DNA from: Mycolicibacterium neoaurum ATCC 25795
GTDB lineage: Bacteria > Actinomycetota > Actinomycetes > Mycobacteriales > Mycobacteriaceae
NCBI RefSeq assembly: GCF_000691525.1
Contig: NZ_JMDW01000005.1
Span: forward strand, 1-64,000
Reading direction: 5' to 3'
Length of the DNA: 64,000 nt
Under the pieces are notes generated by a model. That model searched no databases. It saw only the letters and a list, made by a program, of their open reading frames with translations, and was not told the origin of the DNA. Shown here one piece after another: positions 62,170-64,000 of the stretch (position 1 is the stretch's first letter; every line of letters starts with the position of its first letter). Made by a program: the position numbers and the translations under genes.

Positions 62170-63375
62170 ATGTGGCGTCAACCGAAAGCCGTCTGGGCCG
62201 TTGCCTTCGCCTCCGTCGTCGCCTTCATGGGCATCGGCCTCGTCGATCCCATCCTCAAGCCCATCGCCGACAATCTGCATGCCACCCCGTCGCAGGTCTC
62301 CCTGCTGTTCACCAGCTATATGGCGGTGATGGGTGTCGCCATGCTGATCACCGGCGTGGTGTCCAGCCGCATCGGCCCGAAGAACACCCTGCTGATCGGC
62401 CTGGTGATCATCATCGCCGGCGCCGGGCTGGCGGGGATGAGCGAAACGGTGATGGAGATCGTCGGTTGGCGGGCGCTGTGGGGGCTCGGCAACGCGCTGT
62501 TCATCGCGACCGCACTGGCCACCATCGTCAACGCCGCCCGCGGATCGGTGGCACAGGCGATCATCCTCTACGAGGCCGCCCTCGGCCTCGGCATCGCGAT
62601 TGGTCCGCTGGTCGGCGGCGTGCTCGGCTCCATCTCCTGGCGCGGACCGTTCTTCGGGGTGTCGGCGCTGATGGCCGTGGCACTGGTGGTGACCGTGTTC
62701 CTGCTGCCGTCCACCCCGCGCCCGGCGCGCGCCACCAGCATCGTCGACCCGTTCCGGGCGTTGCGGCACCGCGGCCTGCTGGCGGTGTCGGTGACCGCGC
62801 TGTTCTACAACTTCGGCTTCTTCACCCTGTTGGCGTTCACCCCGTTCCCGCTGGACATGAACGCCCAGCAGATCGGGCTGATCTTCTTCGGTTGGGGTGT
62901 CGCGCTGGCCTTCACCTCGGTGGTGGTGGCGCCGCGGCTGCAGCATCGGTTCGGCACCATCCCGACGCTGGTGGTCAATCTGCTGGCGTTGACGGCCACG
63001 CTGGCCGTGATGGCCATCGGGACCGCCGACAAGGCGGTGTTGGCAACGTGTGTGGTGGTGGCCGGCTTGTTCATCGGCGTCAACAACACGCTCATCACCG
63101 AGACCGTGATGAAGGCCGCACCCGTGGAGCGCGGCGTCGCATCGGCGGCGTACAGCTTCCTGCGGTTCGGTGGCGCGGCGGTGGCCCCGTGGCTGGCGGG
63201 CACGCTCGGCGAGCACGTCAGCATCCATCTGCCCTACTGGGTGGGTGCGGGTACGGTGGCCGTCGGTGCCGCGCTGCTCTTCGCCGCGCGCGGACACCTG
63301 ACCGGGGTCGACGCGCCAGAGGATGAGATCGACGAACTGACCGACGAGGCCACCGCCGTCACCGTCGGCAACTGA
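62170..63375 (+). CDS. MFS transporter
   Basis: 401 residues from ATG 62170 (AAGGAG upstream). Twelve TM helices with motif A-like GVVSSRIGPKNTLLIG between TM2 and TM3, and ALGLGIAIGPLVGGVLGSISWRGPFFG (motif C of drug/H+ antiporters) in TM5. Likely an efflux pump controlled by the MarR protein. Confidence 0.92.
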   Translation: MWRQPKAVWAVAFASVVAFMGIGLVDPILKPIADNLHATPSQVSLLFTSYMAVMGVAMLITGVVSSRIGPKNTLLIGLVIIIAGAGLAGMSETVMEIVGWRALWGLGNALFIATALATIVNAARGSVAQAIILYEAALGLGIAIGPLVGGVLGSISWRGPFFGVSALMAVALVVTVFLLPSTPRPARATSIVDPFRALRHRGLLAVSVTALFYNFGFFTLLAFTPFPLDMNAQQIGLIFFGWGVALAFTSVVVAPRLQHRFGTIPTLVVNLLALTATLAVMAIGTADKAVLATCVVVAGLFIGVNNTLITETVMKAAPVERGVASAAYSFLRFGGAAVAPWLAGTLGEHVSIHLPYWVGAGTVAVGAALLFAARGHLTGVDAPEDEIDELTDEATAVTVGN

Positions 63376-63400
63376 GTCAGCCGTACTAACTGACGGTGCT

Positions 63401-64000
63401 CTAACCGACAGCGACCCCCACCACGGAACCCACCAGATAGGTGGCCGCTATCGCGGCGCCGCCCAACAGCAGCAGGCGCAGCGACGAGAACAGCGGCGGG
63501 GTGCGGGTGAACTTCGATGCGAGCGCGCCGGTGATCGCCAAACCCAATCCGCCGCAAGCCAACCCGGCCCACAACGAGGCGAATCCGAGCAAGTACGGGA
63601 TCAGCGGCACGATGGCGCCGATGGTGAACATCACGAACGACGAGATCGCCGCCACCCACGGGGAGGGCTTCTCGCGCGGGTCCACGCCCAGCTCCTGGAC
63701 GAGGTGAAAGTTCAGCGCGCGGTTCTCGTCGCGGTGGATCTCCTCGGTGGCGGTGGCCGCGGTCTGCGGGGTCATGCCCATCTCGACGAGCATCGCGGTG
63801 AGCTCATCGCGTTCGGCATCGGGCTGGTTGCGGAACGAGCGACGTTCCACCTTCACCTCGGAGTCGATCTGTTCGTTCGCCGTCGTCACCGAGGTGAACT
63901 CCCCCAGCGCCATGGAGAACGCGCCGGCCAGCAGGCCGGCGATACCCGCGAGCACCACGGTCTGCGGGCTGGCGCTGGCCGCCACGCCGGCTATCAGGGC
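63401..64000 (-). CDS. VIT1/CCC1-family transporter, C-terminal part
   Basis: The frame is open to the window edge, so the N-terminus is missing. LAGIAGLLAGAFSMALGEFTSVTTANEQIDSEVKVERR matches the VIT family TM2 and metal-binding region; a helical cytosolic stretch (DERDELTAML-like, TATEEIHRDENRAL) and three more TM helices follow. Family members move Fe2+ or Mn2+ out of the cytosol. Confidence 0.85.
   Translation of the reverse strand, partial: ALIAGVAASASPQTVVLAGIAGLLAGAFSMALGEFTSVTTANEQIDSEVKVERRSFRNQPDAERDELTAMLVEMGMTPQTAATATEEIHRDENRALNFHLVQELGVDPREKPSPWVAAISSFVMFTIGAIVPLIPYLLGFASLWAGLACGGLGLAITGALASKFTRTPPLFSSLRLLLLGGAAIAATYLVGSVVGVAVG

Noticed and set aside
1..64000. CRISPR array
   Set aside because: No regularly spaced repeats of CRISPR size were seen. 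The tandem repeats found are only two-copy units without spacers.

Overview
The window reads as chromosome of a rapidly growing mycobacterium (Mycobacterium/Mycolicibacterium type). The pointers are the high-GC backbone, an MmpS/MmpL pair, a DUF222/13E12-type HNH protein fragment at the left edge, DUF732 exported proteins, and an EcfT/EcfA fusion pair resembling the M. tuberculosis Rv2325c/Rv2326c arrangement. This is inference from gene content; no 16S or other marker gene is present.

Layout. (1) 1-9.0 kb, backbone: partial 13E12 protein, SDR oxidoreductase, a P450-BM3-like self-sufficient cytochrome P450/reductase fusion, a small membrane protein, mmpL/mmpS, and another small membrane protein. 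(2) 9054-11609: an IS21-family element with clear inverted ends and a 6-bp target duplication; its istB is frameshifted. (3) 11.8-38.2 kb: two mobile islands integrated in tandem at the 3' half of one tRNA gene with anticodon CAT. The intact tRNA is at 38123-38196 (minus strand), and two further copies of its 3' half lie at 11841 and 25908. Element 1 (about 14 kb) looks decayed: its tyrosine integrase has an in-frame amber codon, its serine recombinase has lost the active-site arginine, and an IS256-family element is inserted. It carries probable defence cargo: an OLD-like ATPase/TOPRIM nuclease next to an hsdM relic and a specificity-subunit-like protein, and an NB-ARC/TPR (NLR-like) protein preceded by a small two-TM protein. 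The last two share an identical eight-residue motif, the hallmark of bacterial amyloid-signalling NLR pairs. Element 2 (about 12 kb) looks intact and satellite-like: tyrosine integrase with arm sites at both ends, excisionase-like protein, primase-helicase, a zinc-motif protein of the type found beside phage small terminases, an HK97-type capsid-like protein, a serine recombinase, and an ORC/CDC6-like ATPase as cargo. No large terminase, portal or tail genes are present. (4) 38.2-64 kb, backbone: a GntR-controlled catabolic cluster (amino-acid-type ABC importer, D-aminoacylase, mandelate-racemase-type dehydratase, KDPG aldolase, KDG kinase), an amidohydrolase/APC permease/AraC group, a TldD/TldE pair, a GreA-like factor, a D-amino-acid-dehydrogenase-like enzyme with a PucR regulator, EcfT/EcfA, a MarR/MFS pair, and a partial VIT-family transporter.

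How the parts work together. Element 2 has a leftward block (excisionase, a gene of unknown function, primase, TerS-like, serine recombinase, membrane protein, integrase) with TGATG overlaps between the last genes, and a separate rightward capsid transcript with a structured leader. In the right arm the GntR cluster forms a coherent uptake-to-pyruvate route for an unidentified, probably N-acylated, sugar-acid-like compound.

The observations most worth following are the NLR/two-TM pair at 19853-22355, the tandem att array, the capsid-bearing satellite, and the OLD/S-like module.
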